Assembly (NCBI RefSeq): GCF_004522215.1
Contig: NZ_SDLR01000002.1
Coordinates: 558,001 to 622,000, forward strand
Origin: Ammoniphilus sp. YIM 78166
GTDB lineage: Bacteria > Bacillota > Bacilli > Aneurinibacillales > RAOX-1
Direction: 5' to 3'
Length of the DNA stretch: 64,000 bases
The notes under the pieces were generated by a model. The model searched no databases, was not told the origin of the DNA, and saw only the letters and a program-made list of their open reading frames with translations. Each line of letters starts with the position of its first letter. Within the stretch, counting starts at the first letter, position 1. Made by a program: the position numbers and the translations under genes. Of the stretch, positions 8,058-17,754 are shown piece after piece.

Positions 8058-8990
8058 ATGTTCCACCATGTCACGGTGCTGAAAGAAGAGGCAGTGGCTG
8101 GGCTTCAAGTTAAGCCCAATGGAGTATATGTAGACTGTACGTTAGGAGGAGCGGGTCATAGCGAAAAAATTGCGTCACAATTGTCAGGAGAAGGACGACT
8201 CATTGCGATCGACCAAGATGATTGGGCCTTGGATAATGCTAGGATTCGTCTACAGCCCTATGAAGATAAGGTTATATTAGTGAAAAGCAATTTCCGTCGA
8301 ATTGGTCAGGTTGTCAAAGACCAGGGATTCGATCAAGTGGACGGAGTGCTGTTTGATTTAGGAGTATCCTCTCCTCAGCTAGACGAGGGAGATCGCGGGT
8401 TCAGTTACCATGCAGACGCTCCTCTAGATATGCGGATGGATACCAGTCAAGAGCTCTCGGCAAGGGATATCATCAATACCTGGGAGGCTCGAGAACTGGC
8501 CCATATTATATTTCAATATGGAGAAGAGAAATTCTCTAGACAGATTGCCAGGGAAATTGTGAAGGCTCGAGAATCCGGCCCTATCGAAACGACAGGAGAG
8601 CTTGTAGAGTTGATCAAAAAGGGAATCCCTGCTGCCGCTCGAAGAACCGGCGGACACCCTGCCAAGAGAACGTTTCAGGCTATTCGGATTGCTGTAAATG
8701 ACGAGCTGAATGCTTTTAAGGAGGCTCTTCATGAATCCATTCGAATTCTGCGACAAGGGGGGCGCGTGAGTGTTATTACCTTTCACTCTCTAGAAGACCG
8801 AATATGCAAACAGGTCTTCCAGGAATATAGCGGGGGATGTACGTGTCCACCGGACTTCCCACAATGCGCATGCGGAAATACCCCTACGATTCGGATAGAA
8901 AATCGTAAACCAATCCTTCCTGGAGAACAAGAATTAGCAGAAAACAACCGTTCACGGTCAGCTAAACTGCGAGTAGCAGAAAAATTATAG
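8058..8990 (+). CDS. rsmH: 16S rRNA (cytosine(1402)-N(4))-methyltransferase
   Basis: A 310-residue SAM-dependent methyltransferase that modifies C1402 of 16S rRNA in the decoding centre. The SAM-binding motif [12 protein letters not shown] is at residues 24-35. [34 protein letters not shown] and [10 protein letters not shown] are family signatures. A Cys-rich insert ([15 protein letters not shown]) precedes the C-terminal [15 protein letters not shown] tail. Start ATG at 8058 follows GATGAGGTGATGTC. It is the second gene of the division cluster and is followed 30 bases later by ftsL. Confidence 0.97.
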   Translation: MFHHVTVLKEEAVAGLQVKPNGVYVDCTLGGAGHSEKIASQLSGEGRLIAIDQDDWALDNARIRLQPYEDKVILVKSNFRRIGQVVKDQGFDQVDGVLFDLGVSSPQLDEGDRGFSYHADAPLDMRMDTSQELSARDIINTWEARELAHIIFQYGEEKFSRQIAREIVKARESGPIETTGELVELIKKGIPAAARRTGGHPAKRTFQAIRIAVNDELNAFKEALHESIRILRQGGRVSVITFHSLEDRICKQVFQEYSGGCTCPPDFPQCACGNTPTIRIENRKPILPGEQELAENNRSRSAKLRVAEKL

Positions 8991-9020
8991 ACGACATTAA
9001 TCAGACAAAGGAGGATTAAC

Positions 9021-9398
9021 TTGAGCAGAAACCAATACGGTAATCTAGCTGTCCAGATCAATCGAGAAAGAGAACAGCAAAGGGTTAACCCTCCGCGCCA
9101 GGCGGCAAAAGTATCGGTAAGATACAGTATTCCTTTAGAAGAAAAGCTGCTCTATTTGTTGAGTGTCATTGTGATTGTCTGTATCTCTGGCTTCATCCTT
9201 TCACGTTATGCCCTAATCTCACAATATAACTACGAGATTGAAAATACGAAAGAAGCCATCATACAAACGCAAGAGCAAAATACCAGTATGAAACTGAAAG
9301 TGGATGAACTAAGCAAAAGAGAACGAATCTTGCAGATCGCTCAAAATGAGCTGGGCATGACCATGAAAAATAGTACCGTGCGTGTTTTATCCCACTAA
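9021..9398 (+). CDS. ftsL: Cell division protein FtsL
   Basis: A 125-residue bitopic division protein. A basic cytoplasmic tail (about residues 1-45) is followed by one membrane helix (LLYLLSVIVIVCISGFILSRY, about 45-67) and an extracellular leucine-zipper-like coiled coil ending with a GMTMKNSTVRVL segment. The protein is too diverged to be named by motif alone; topology, length and its place between rsmH and pbpB decide the call. It pairs with DivIC and DivIB in the divisome. The start is TTG at 9021, six bases after AAAGGAGGA. Its end precedes the pbpB start by only 25 bases. Confidence 0.88.
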   Translation: MSRNQYGNLAVQINREREQQRVNPPRQAAKVSVRYSIPLEEKLLYLLSVIVIVCISGFILSRYALISQYNYEIENTKEAIIQTQEQNTSMKLKVDELSKRERILQIAQNELGMTMKNSTVRVLSH

Positions 9399-9423
9399 CG
9401 AGCTTAAGCGGGAGGGGAGAACC

Positions 9424-11664
9424 ATGACAGAAAGAAGGATTAAGCTTCGCACGATGTTTCTAGGGGGAATTTTTACTTTCCTCTTTTTTTTGTTAATGTT
9501 CCGTTTATTCTACATCCAAACGGTCAATGCGGACCTTTGGGTGCAGAGCGCGCAAGCGCAATGGGAACGCAATGATACGCTGCACCCTAAAAGGGGAACC
9601 ATTTATGATCGCAATGGAGAGGTGCTGGCTTTTACGTCAAAAGCCTACACCGTCATTGCAAAGTTGAAACCCTGGGATAAGTCAGATACCCACTACGTTA
9701 CCAATGCCCTAGAGACAGCACAAAAACTGGCCCCGATTTTAGGCATGCCGGTCGAAAGAGTAGCTAGGTTAATTGAAGACAGTCGTGAAGCGGGAAGAAC
9801 ACAAGTAGAGCTTCGACCTGGCGGATGGAAAATTGATGAGGACAGGGCTAAACTTGTCCTTGAGCTTAATTTGCCGGGAATCATTTTATATCCTGAGAGT
9901 AAGCGATACTACCCGAACGACGCCTTTGCTTCTCATGTCATTGGCTATACCGATTTGGATGGCCAAGCCATTATGGGAATTGAAAAACTTTTTAATGAAC
10001 AGCTGCAAGGACAAGAAGGGTCTTATAAAGTGCTAAAGGACAGAAAAGGGTTCAAGCTGCCCGATGGGATGGAAAGCTTTAAGCCTGTTCAGAACGGCAA
10101 CAATATTTATTTGACCATTGACTATCAAATTCAAAATTACGTCGAGGATGCTTTAAATAAAATATCACAGCAGTATAAATCAAAGGGGATTTCGGTTATT
10201 GTGGCTGATCCTAAAACTGGGGAAATCCTCGCCATGGCCAACCGTCCTCAGTTCAATCCTAACCAGTACCAAAACATTACCAACTGGACGAATTTTGCTA
10301 TTACGAGTACGTACGAACCTGGATCCACCTTTAAGATCGTGACTCTTGCAGCCGCAATTGAAGAAGGGTTGTACCGAAACGATGAAACGTATCTGTCCGG
10401 AACCTACCGAAAAATACCGGGACCTCCCATTCGTGACCATAATGCGGGTAGAGGGTGGGGGACGATCAGCTTTCAAAGGGGTGTGCAAGAATCCTCAAAC
10501 GTATTGTTTGCCATTCTGGGTTACGAGCGTCTAGGGAAAGATAAATTTTATGATTATCTGGAGAAGTTTGGTTTCGGTCAACGGACAGGAATCGGTCTGC
10601 CAGGGGAGTCCGCGGCCGTACTAAAGGATAAGAGTAGGCTATATCCGCGGGACGTGGCCTCGATGACCTTTGGACAGGGGGTTGTTGTAACCTCGATTCA
10701 GCAGGTTGCCGCCGTTTCTGCCATTGCTAATGGAGGAGAATTACTCAAGCCTTATATTATCAAAGAGATTCGCGATTCCCATACGGGCCAGGTGTTGCAA
10801 AAGCATGACAAAGAAGTTGTCCGACGAGTCGTATCGGAAAAAACGGCACAAGAAGTGCGAGATATTCTAGAAACGGTCGTAACGGACGGAACGGGAAAAT
10901 ACTATTACCTAGATGGCTATCATGTCGCGGGAAAGACAGGGACGGCCCAGGTCGTTGGGCAGGATGGGAACTATAGGGCTAATCGGTATATCTATTCCTT
11001 TATCGGTTTCGCGCCAAAGGATGATCCTAAATTTCTCGTTTATGTAGTCGTAGACCAGCCGGAAATTCCTGATGCCAATTTTGGCGGCCGTGATGTTGCT
11101 TCACCCATCTTCAGACACGTCATGCAAAACAGCTTGCAATATATGAAGGTTTCCCCTGATCTGAATTCGACGCCAGTCACCGTAGGCAAGGCTAAATCCT
11201 TGACTGTACCGCATTTAATTGGGCAAACTCCAGCTGCAGCCAAAGACTTATTAAAAGAGAATTCATTAAAAGGGAAAGTATTAGGCACAGGTTCTAAAAT
11301 TGTGAAGCAATATCCAGCAGGCAGAGCAGGCATCATGCCTGAGAGTACGGTCTACCTCATAACTGACGTTTTAGAAGAAATACCAGTTCCCGATTTTACG
11401 GGAATGACTCTTCGAGAGGTACTCGAGCTATGCAATTTCCTTGGAATCAAGATCGATCCTAAAGGACGCGGTTATGTGGTGAATCAAAGCATCTTACCGG
11501 AAACGCTCTATTCGCCTGAAGCAACCCTCATTCTTTACTTAAAACCCAACTCCCGGACAGAAGAGGAAATCGAGCCTGAACCGGATGAAGCAGTGGAAGA
11601 AGGGACGGAAGAAACCCCTCAACCTGTACAGGAAGAGCCTGCAGAATCTTCGTTCCTAAACTAA
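9424..11664 (+). CDS. pbpB: Division transpeptidase PBP2B with two PASTA domains
   Basis: A 746-residue class B penicillin-binding protein that makes septal peptidoglycan cross-links. One N-terminal membrane anchor lies at about residues 8-30. The dimerisation domain begins with HPKRGTIYDRNG. The transpeptidase domain has the nucleophile motif STFK at 301-304, SSN at 357-359 and KTGT at 504-507. Two PASTA domains follow (from about 600), then an acidic Glu/Pro-rich tail. The frame extends upstream to a GTG at 9382, but the ATG at 9424 has a GGGAGGGGAG ribosome site at the right distance and avoids overlap with ftsL. A strong terminator after it separates it from its sporulation paralogue spoVD. 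Confidence 0.95.
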   Translation: MTERRIKLRTMFLGGIFTFLFFLLMFRLFYIQTVNADLWVQSAQAQWERNDTLHPKRGTIYDRNGEVLAFTSKAYTVIAKLKPWDKSDTHYVTNALETAQKLAPILGMPVERVARLIEDSREAGRTQVELRPGGWKIDEDRAKLVLELNLPGIILYPESKRYYPNDAFASHVIGYTDLDGQAIMGIEKLFNEQLQGQEGSYKVLKDRKGFKLPDGMESFKPVQNGNNIYLTIDYQIQNYVEDALNKISQQYKSKGISVIVADPKTGEILAMANRPQFNPNQYQNITNWTNFAITSTYEPGSTFKIVTLAAAIEEGLYRNDETYLSGTYRKIPGPPIRDHNAGRGWGTISFQRGVQESSNVLFAILGYERLGKDKFYDYLEKFGFGQRTGIGLPGESAAVLKDKSRLYPRDVASMTFGQGVVVTSIQQVAAVSAIANGGELLKPYIIKEIRDSHTGQVLQKHDKEVVRRVVSEKTAQEVRDILETVVTDGTGKYYYLDGYHVAGKTGTAQVVGQDGNYRANRYIYSFIGFAPKDDPKFLVYVVVDQPEIPDANFGGRDVASPIFRHVMQNSLQYMKVSPDLNSTPVTVGKAKSLTVPHLIGQTPAAAKDLLKENSLKGKVLGTGSKIVKQYPAGRAGIMPESTVYLITDVLEEIPVPDFTGMTLREVLELCNFLGIKIDPKGRGYVVNQSILPETLYSPEATLILYLKPNSRTEEEIEPEPDEAVEEGTEETPQPVQEEPAESSFLN

Positions 11665-11666
11665 AT

Positions 11667-11710
11667 GGAGAGATAGAACGTGTCAAGCGTTCTATCTCTC
11701 TTCTTTTTTG
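11667..11710 (+). terminator. Strong terminator between pbpB and spoVD
   Basis: GAGAGATAGAACG (11668-11680) pairs perfectly with CGTTCTATCTCTC (11688-11700) around a TGTCAAG loop, followed by TTCTTTTTT. It implies that spoVD is at least partly expressed from its own promoter. Confidence 0.93.
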
Positions 11711-11769
11711 AATAGGGTTTAGGGAGACAAGTTGTGGGTAATGCACTTAACGGGAACGGGGGTTAAAGA

Positions 11770-13683
11770 GTGAGGGTTTCAAACGTAACAGTACGCAGGC
11801 GTATTTTTATTGCGCTGCTCATAGGTGTATTTCTGTACAGTCTTCTCGTTGTAAGGCTCGGGTACGTACAGGTTATTAAAGGACCATGGCTGACGGAAAA
11901 TGCGGAGGATCTATGGACACGCAATATCCCATTTGAGGCGAAGAGGGGAATTATTTATGATCGGAATGGACAGCCATTGGCCGAAAATATTAGTGTTCCT
12001 TCCATAATGGCCATTCCCATTCAAGTGAAGGATAAAGCGAGCACGGCTAAAGAACTGGCAAAAATACTAAAGGTGAGCGAGCAGGACGTTTATCGCGCGA
12101 TTACGAAGCGCGAATCCATCGTACGCGTTCCAGGTGGAAGGAAGGTTACTGAAGATATTGCCAAACAAGTTCGGAACTTGAATCTCCCAGGTGTACATAT
12201 CGCTGAGGATAGTAAAAGAAACTATCCGCTTGGGGCCTTCGCTTCCCATATCCTGGGTTTTACGGGAATAGACAATCAGGGTCTCGCTGGAATTGAGAAG
12301 GTGTATGACGAAATGCTGAGCGGTCAGAGAGGCGCAATCAAATATTACTCGACGGCAAAAGGTACGCAAATGCCCGGAGATACCCAGAAGTTTACACCGC
12401 CGAAGGACGGGCTAAACTTGTACCTAACCCTAGACGCCAATATTCAGGCCATTATTGAAAGAGAGTTGGATCAAGCCTATGCCTTTTATGATCCTGATGA
12501 TGCCCTTGTCATTGCCATGAACCCGAATACGGGGGAAATACTAGGTATGGCCAGTCGGCCAAACTACCATCCTGAACTCTTCCGGGAGTATCCGTCTGAG
12601 ACTTATAACCGGAACTTACCGATCTGGAAAACCTATGAGCCGGGATCGACTTTTAAGATTATAACTTTAGCGGCCTCACTGGAGGAAGGGAAAGTCGATC
12701 TCGATAAAGAAAGGTTTACGGATCCTGGTAGTGTCAATGTTGCGGGTGCGCGGCTTCGTTGCTGGAAGCCGGGGGGACATGGCGATCAGACTTTTCTACA
12801 GGTGGTTGAAAACTCCTGTAACCCTGGATTTGTAGCTCTGGGTCAGAGACTTGGCAAAGAAACGTTGTTTGACTATATCAAGAAATTCGGTTTTGGTGCG
12901 AAAACAGGGATTGATCTACTCGGAGAAGAAAACGGGGTTATGTTTAGAATGAGCCGGGTAGGACCTGTGGAGCTCGCCACAACCGCTTTTGGTCAAGGGG
13001 TGTCTGTTACTCCGATTCAGCAGGTAGCTGCTGTGTCTGCGGCAGTGAATGGTGGTAAGCTGATTAAGCCACATCTGGCGAAAGAGTGGCACCATCCCTT
13101 AACAGGAGATGTGGTAGCTAAAGTGGAGCCAGAGGTGGTCGCTCAAGTGATATCGCCTGAGACCTCAAACAAAGTGAGATATGCCTTGGAATCGGTTGTG
13201 GCCAATGGAACAGGGAGAAATGCTTATATTGACGGATATCGAGTTGGCGGAAAGACGGGTACAGCGCAAAAGGTAGAAAACGGCGTATACTCCAAGAGCA
13301 AGCACATCGTATCCTTCATTGGAATTGCCCCAGCAGACGATCCTCAAATCGTTGTCTATACGGCGGTGGATAATCCTAAAGGAGTGCGACAGTTTGGTGG
13401 AACCATTGCAGCCCCTATCGTACGGAACGTGCTAGATTCCGCCCTTCGGTATATGGAGGTCCCTAAGCGCCAAAATCAGATGCCCAAAGAATACATGTAC
13501 CCTGACAAAAAACTCATTGAAGTTCCGAATCTAGTGGGAATGGAAAAAGAAAAATTACAGTCTCAATATTATGCAATCCCATTAGAAGTGGAAGGGAATG
13601 GAAGCGTCGTGACCTATCAGTCTCCTCAGCCAGGCACGCATATCGAGGAAGGAAAAACGATACGGATTTATCTTGGGAATTAA
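11770..13683 (+). CDS. spoVD: Sporulation-specific penicillin-binding protein SpoVD
   Basis: A 637-residue class B PBP used for spore cortex peptidoglycan, close in length to the 645 residues I recall for the B. subtilis protein. It has an N-terminal membrane helix (about residues 11-30), the dimerisation motif AKRGIIYDRNG, the transpeptidase motifs STFK from S293, SCN (in ENSCNPGF) and KTGT from K495, and a single C-terminal PASTA domain starting at VPNLVGM. The GTG start at 11770 follows a G-rich ribosome site. The paralogue directly upstream, pbpB, has two PASTA domains; one copy here and the gene order identify SpoVD. A sigma-E promoter would be expected in 11711-11769, but I could not see a clear one. 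Confidence 0.93.
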   Translation: MRVSNVTVRRRIFIALLIGVFLYSLLVVRLGYVQVIKGPWLTENAEDLWTRNIPFEAKRGIIYDRNGQPLAENISVPSIMAIPIQVKDKASTAKELAKILKVSEQDVYRAITKRESIVRVPGGRKVTEDIAKQVRNLNLPGVHIAEDSKRNYPLGAFASHILGFTGIDNQGLAGIEKVYDEMLSGQRGAIKYYSTAKGTQMPGDTQKFTPPKDGLNLYLTLDANIQAIIERELDQAYAFYDPDDALVIAMNPNTGEILGMASRPNYHPELFREYPSETYNRNLPIWKTYEPGSTFKIITLAASLEEGKVDLDKERFTDPGSVNVAGARLRCWKPGGHGDQTFLQVVENSCNPGFVALGQRLGKETLFDYIKKFGFGAKTGIDLLGEENGVMFRMSRVGPVELATTAFGQGVSVTPIQQVAAVSAAVNGGKLIKPHLAKEWHHPLTGDVVAKVEPEVVAQVISPETSNKVRYALESVVANGTGRNAYIDGYRVGGKTGTAQKVENGVYSKSKHIVSFIGIAPADDPQIVVYTAVDNPKGVRQFGGTIAAPIVRNVLDSALRYMEVPKRQNQMPKEYMYPDKKLIEVPNLVGMEKEKLQSQYYAIPLEVEGNGSVVTYQSPQPGTHIEEGKTIRIYLGN

Positions 13684-13692
13684 AAAAGGATC

Positions 13693-13720
13693 TGGTGGGC
13701 TTCGCGGATGAAGCCCACTA
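13693..13720 (+). other. Hairpin between spoVD and murE
   Basis: TGGTGGGCTTC (13693-13703) faces GAAGCCCACTA (13710-13720); the central GTGGGCTTC/GAAGCCCAC arms are perfect. No T-run follows, so it is more likely a processing or stability element than a terminator. It ends at the base before a GTG that could start an extended MurE frame. Confidence 0.6.
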
Positions 13721-13792
13721 GTGACAAAAGAGAAAAGAATGATTAAAATGGTAAGCGTTGATTTGAGTAGAAATTTAGGGGGCCAGCTAGCT

Positions 13793-15262
13793 ATGAATTT
13801 GAGAGAACTCCTTTCTCCTCTTGCGAACTATCAATCGGTAGGGGATTTGGATATAGAGATCACGGGATTGTCAACGGATTCTCGCAAGGTTAAACCTGGA
13901 CACTTGTTTATAGCATTGCGCGGTTTTCAAGTGGATGGTCATCAATTTATTGATCAGGCGGGGGCTAATGGGGCTGCAGCTTACTTAGTAGAGGAAGAGA
14001 AGGGGGTTCCACAGACTTGTATTCGCGTTTCAGATACGAAGAGAGCGTTGGCACTTCTTGCAGATCAGTTTTACGGTCATCCAACGGGTAAGCTGAAGTT
14101 AATTGGTGTAACGGGGACAAACGGAAAAACAACCGTGACTCATTTAGTGGAACAGATTCTTAATGATGCCAGACATCCTGCTGGAATTATCGGGACTATT
14201 CAGATGCGCATGGGGGACTATTCGGAGGAGGTTAAGAATACGACACCGGATGCTCTTGAACTGCAAAGAATGTTTTCTGTGATGCTAGAAAAAGGGGCCA
14301 CGCATGCCTGCATTGAAGTATCGTCACATGCCCTGGAGATGGGCAGAGTGTGGGGCTGTGACTTTACCACAGCCATTTTCACGAATTTAACTCAAGACCA
14401 TCTGGATTACCATCAAACAATGGATAATTACAGGCATGCAAAGTCTCTTCTCTTTTCTCAACTGGGGAATACATACCACGGAAAAAGAAAGAAATTTGCT
14501 ATTCTAAACCAGGATGATCCAACCTCCGCGCATTATCAAAAGATGACCGCGGCCCAAGTCATTACCTACGGCATAGAACATGATGCCGATTTCCGAGCCC
14601 GCGATATCAAGATTGAAGCAGGAGGTACGTCTTTTACCTTGCAAGCCTTTAACGAACAGCTCACGATCCACATGAAGATGATCGGGAAGTTTAGCGTTTA
14701 TAATGTGCTGGCAGCGGCGGCAGCTTGCTCGATGGAAGGAGTTCCGCTCCAGTCAATAAAGGAAAGCGTGGAGAAGATGTCAGGAGTACCAGGAAGGTTT
14801 GAGCCGGTGGATGGTGGGCAGGCCTTTGCTGTCATTGTAGACTACGCCCATACTCCAGACAGTCTAGAGAATGTGCTGGCAACGGCCAAGGAGTTTACGA
14901 CAGGAAAATTATATTGTCTCATCGGCTGCGGTGGGGACAGGGATCGTACGAAACGCCCCATTATGGCTCGTATTGCAAGAGAGTATTCCGACTATGCGGT
15001 CTTTACGTCGGATAACCCCCGAACCGAGAATCCTCAGTCTATCCTAAATGACATGGTTCAGGGGATGGAGGACGGTGAGAACTATGAATGTATTATTGAC
15101 CGCAAGCAAGCAATTGAAAGGTGCATCTCCTTGGCAGAAAACGGAGATTGTGTTGTCATTGCGGGTAAAGGCCATGAGACCTATCAGATCATTCAAGATC
15201 AGGTTTTAGAGTTTGATGACCGCGAAGTTGCATCATTTGCCATTCGCAATAGAATAAAGTAA
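13793..15262 (+). CDS. murE: UDP-N-acetylmuramoyl-L-alanyl-D-glutamate--2,6-diaminopimelate ligase
   Basis: A 489-residue Mur ligase that adds meso-diaminopimelate to UDP-MurNAc-L-Ala-D-Glu. The ATP loop GVTGTNGKTTVTH, the carbamylated-Lys region, DYAHTPDSLENVL and the substrate-selecting DNPRTENP motif are present; DNPR marks the DAP-adding type, so the wall is expected to be DAP-direct. The frame is open from a GTG at 13721, but the ATG at 13793 follows AGGGGGCCAGC and gives the usual N-terminus with a length normal for MurE. mraY begins 39 bases downstream. The upstream extension of 24 residues is rejected but cannot be excluded. Confidence 0.94.
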   Translation: MNLRELLSPLANYQSVGDLDIEITGLSTDSRKVKPGHLFIALRGFQVDGHQFIDQAGANGAAAYLVEEEKGVPQTCIRVSDTKRALALLADQFYGHPTGKLKLIGVTGTNGKTTVTHLVEQILNDARHPAGIIGTIQMRMGDYSEEVKNTTPDALELQRMFSVMLEKGATHACIEVSSHALEMGRVWGCDFTTAIFTNLTQDHLDYHQTMDNYRHAKSLLFSQLGNTYHGKRKKFAILNQDDPTSAHYQKMTAAQVITYGIEHDADFRARDIKIEAGGTSFTLQAFNEQLTIHMKMIGKFSVYNVLAAAAACSMEGVPLQSIKESVEKMSGVPGRFEPVDGGQAFAVIVDYAHTPDSLENVLATAKEFTTGKLYCLIGCGGDRDRTKRPIMARIAREYSDYAVFTSDNPRTENPQSILNDMVQGMEDGENYECIIDRKQAIERCISLAENGDCVVIAGKGHETYQIIQDQVLEFDDREVASFAIRNRIK

Positions 15263-15301
15263 CATAGAAAAGATCGTAACGAGGTGGAAGGAGGCTGGGG
15301 G

Positions 15302-16264
15302 ATGCCGATTCGCGTTTTATTATTTGCCATAGCAGCAGCTTTTCTCATTGCCGTATTATTAGGCCCCCTTTTCATCCCATTCTTGAGAAGACTTAAGTTT
15401 GGGCAGAGCATCCGAGACGAAGGGCCGAAGTCTCATCAGAAAAAAGCGGGCACTCCTACAATGGGAGGCATTATTATTATCTTGGCCTTATCTTTTACTG
15501 TTTTTAAATTTGCCAACTCATCTATGGAAGTTTTCCTCTTGATGTTTCTTACGCTTGGGTATGGCTTGATTGGTTTCTTAGACGATTTCATTAAAATTTC
15601 TTTTAAGCGTAATCTGGGCCTTACGGCAAAGCAAAAACTATTTGGTCAATTAACCATAGCGGTGATTCTTTATTACGTTTTAATGCAGTTTAATTACGAT
15701 ACAAAGGTATACATCCCAGGAACCTCTTGGGGACTTGAGCTAGGTTGGATGTATTTACCCTTCCTGATCTTTATCACGGTTGGGGCATCCAATGGGGTAA
15801 ATCTGACGGATGGATTGGATGGACTGCTCGCCGGTACAAGTGCTATTGCCTTTAGTGCTTATGCCATTATTGCCTGGATGTCAAGCCAGATGAACGTTGC
15901 TATTTTCTGCGCTGCAGTTGTAGGGGCCGTTTTAGGCTTCCTTGTGTTCAACGCTCATCCTGCCAAGGTGTTTATGGGGGATACCGGATCTTTAGCTTTA
16001 GGTGGGGCACTGGCAGCCGTCGCGATTCTAACCAAGACTGAATTGCTGCTCGCTATTATAGGAGGGGTATTTGTACTTGAAACCTTATCCGTTATGATTC
16101 AAGTCATTTCGTTTAAAACAAGAGGGAAGCGTGTGTTTCGGATGAGTCCGCTCCATCACCATTTTGAATTAGGCGGCTGGTCAGAATGGAGGGTCGTCGT
16201 CACATTTTGGCTTATAGGCCTTCTGTTTGCTGGCTTAGCTGTATATATTGAGGTGCTGAACTAA
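15302..16264 (+). CDS. mraY: Phospho-N-acetylmuramoyl-pentapeptide-transferase
   Basis: A 320-residue polytopic enzyme that transfers phospho-MurNAc-pentapeptide to undecaprenyl phosphate, forming lipid I. About ten membrane segments are evident. [23 protein letters not shown]-type sequence ([11 protein letters not shown]), [12 protein letters not shown] and the C-terminal [13 protein letters not shown] loop are the family's catalytic signatures. The ATG at 15302 is eight bases after GGAAGGAGG; an upstream GTG at 15284 would run through that ribosome site. The stop codon overlaps the murD start (TAATG), so the two are translationally coupled. Confidence 0.97.
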   Translation: MPIRVLLFAIAAAFLIAVLLGPLFIPFLRRLKFGQSIRDEGPKSHQKKAGTPTMGGIIIILALSFTVFKFANSSMEVFLLMFLTLGYGLIGFLDDFIKISFKRNLGLTAKQKLFGQLTIAVILYYVLMQFNYDTKVYIPGTSWGLELGWMYLPFLIFITVGASNGVNLTDGLDGLLAGTSAIAFSAYAIIAWMSSQMNVAIFCAAVVGAVLGFLVFNAHPAKVFMGDTGSLALGGALAAVAILTKTELLLAIIGGVFVLETLSVMIQVISFKTRGKRVFRMSPLHHHFELGGWSEWRVVVTFWLIGLLFAGLAVYIEVLN

Positions 16265-17652
16265 TGACTAAACACTATGATCGTAATTGGATCCAAGGAA
16301 AAAATGTCGTGGTTTTAGGTCTAGCTAGAAGTGGTATGGCCGTTTCACGCTTGTTAGCCCAAAAGGGGGCTCAGGTTATCGTCAATGATCAAAAGCCAGA
16401 AGCTGAGCTATCAGGGGTCTCTGAGCTTCAGGCATTGGGCATTCAAGTCATTACGGGCGGTCATCCTGAAGGATTGATACACCCAGGGACTGATCTCGTG
16501 GTCAAGAACCCGGGTATCCCTTATTCCAGCGAGCCGGTTCAACAAGCGCTAAGGCTTGGGGTACCCGTTATCACTGAGGTTGAACTGGCAGCAGATTGGA
16601 GTTCGGCTCCGCTCATTGGAATTACCGGTTCAAATGGGAAGACCACGACGACCACTCTAGTTGGTTTAATCCTTGAAGAGGCGGGGAAGAATCCGATTGT
16701 TGCAGGTAATATCGGAACGGTCCTCTGCGAAAAGGCGGAAACAGCTCGGCATGATCAAATTATCGTTGCCGAGCTTAGTAGTTTTCAATTAAAGGGAACC
16801 GTCCATTTTCGTCCAGCCATTGGCTGCTTATTAAACATTACTCCTGCTCACTTGGACTATCACCAGACATGGGAAGACTACATAACCTCTAAAGGAAAGC
16901 TCTTTTCCAATATGCAGGATGAGGATGTCGCGGTGTTGAATGGGGATAATCCAGGGTGCCTAGAGGTTGCGAAATCGGTTCGCTGTCGCACGCTATGGTT
17001 TAGCCGTCAAAGAGAAGTAGAACAGGGGAGCTATGTCAAAGATGGTTTTGTTTATTTCCGCGCAGGTGATCGGGAGGAAAAGATAATCTCCATAGACGAG
17101 ATAGGAATTCCTGGCGCACATAATCTTGAGAATGTACTGGCGGCTACGGCTATCACCAAAAGTGTGGGTGTAGAGAGCTCAGTCCTGAAGAATGTGCTCA
17201 CGACATTTATGGGAGTGGAACATCGACTTGAATTTGTAACCGAGTGGAAGGGAGTTAAATATTATAATAACTCCAAAGCGACTAACGCTGAAGCCACCAT
17301 CAAGGCACTTGAGTCGTTTCGTTCCCCGATTGTCTTGATTGCTGGAGGATTGGATCGTGGAGATGAATTTCTAGAGCTGATTCCCATCCTAGAGCAGAAA
17401 GTAAAAGGGATTGTAGCCTATGGCCAAACGAAAGAAAAGTTCATAAATATTGGTAATAAAGCAGGATTGAAGCAGCTTGCCTCCGTCGATAATGTAAATG
17501 AAGCCGTCTTACAAGCCAGTAAGATGGCAACCGCGGGCGACATTATATTGCTTTCCCCAGCCTGTGCAAGTTGGGATATGTATCGTTCCTTTGAGGAAAG
17601 GGGAAGCATTTTTAAGGAGTCCGTGCATAAGCTTAAAACAAGCCTGTATTGA
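16264..17652 (+). CDS. murD: UDP-N-acetylmuramoylalanine--D-glutamate ligase
   Basis: A 462-residue Mur ligase that adds D-glutamate to UDP-MurNAc-L-Ala. The N-terminal Rossmann-like domain starts with VVVLGLARSGMAVSRLL. The ATP loop GITGSNGKTTTTTL lies near residue 119, and NITPAHLDYH plus YYNNSKATNAEATIKALES follow. LSPACASWDMYRSFEERGSIF near the C-terminus is the MurD signature. The ATG overlaps the last base of the mraY stop. The next gene, spoVE, starts after about 100 bases with no gene between. Confidence 0.96.
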   Translation: MTKHYDRNWIQGKNVVVLGLARSGMAVSRLLAQKGAQVIVNDQKPEAELSGVSELQALGIQVITGGHPEGLIHPGTDLVVKNPGIPYSSEPVQQALRLGVPVITEVELAADWSSAPLIGITGSNGKTTTTTLVGLILEEAGKNPIVAGNIGTVLCEKAETARHDQIIVAELSSFQLKGTVHFRPAIGCLLNITPAHLDYHQTWEDYITSKGKLFSNMQDEDVAVLNGDNPGCLEVAKSVRCRTLWFSRQREVEQGSYVKDGFVYFRAGDREEKIISIDEIGIPGAHNLENVLAATAITKSVGVESSVLKNVLTTFMGVEHRLEFVTEWKGVKYYNNSKATNAEATIKALESFRSPIVLIAGGLDRGDEFLELIPILEQKVKGIVAYGQTKEKFINIGNKAGLKQLASVDNVNEAVLQASKMATAGDIILLSPACASWDMYRSFEERGSIFKESVHKLKTSLY

Positions 17653-17754
17653 AGGAGGCAAGCCTTAAGGCAGCTTTCGCAAACGTTTGACGTCTTTTCT
17701 CGCAACGCTTGTCCTCAATGTACGGCTAATAAGACGATATAGAGGTGGCGGCTT

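Noticed and set aside
9382-9423. GTG start that would lengthen PBP2B by 14 residues
   Set aside because: It lies within ftsL and has no ribosome site; the ATG at 9424 has GGGAGGGGAG at good distance.
11711-11769. Sigma-E promoter for spoVD
   Set aside because: One is expected from B. subtilis, but I found no acceptable -35/-10 match in this short gap.
13693-13720. Terminator between spoVD and murE
   Set aside because: The hairpin is strong but no T-run follows, so it is listed only as a structure.
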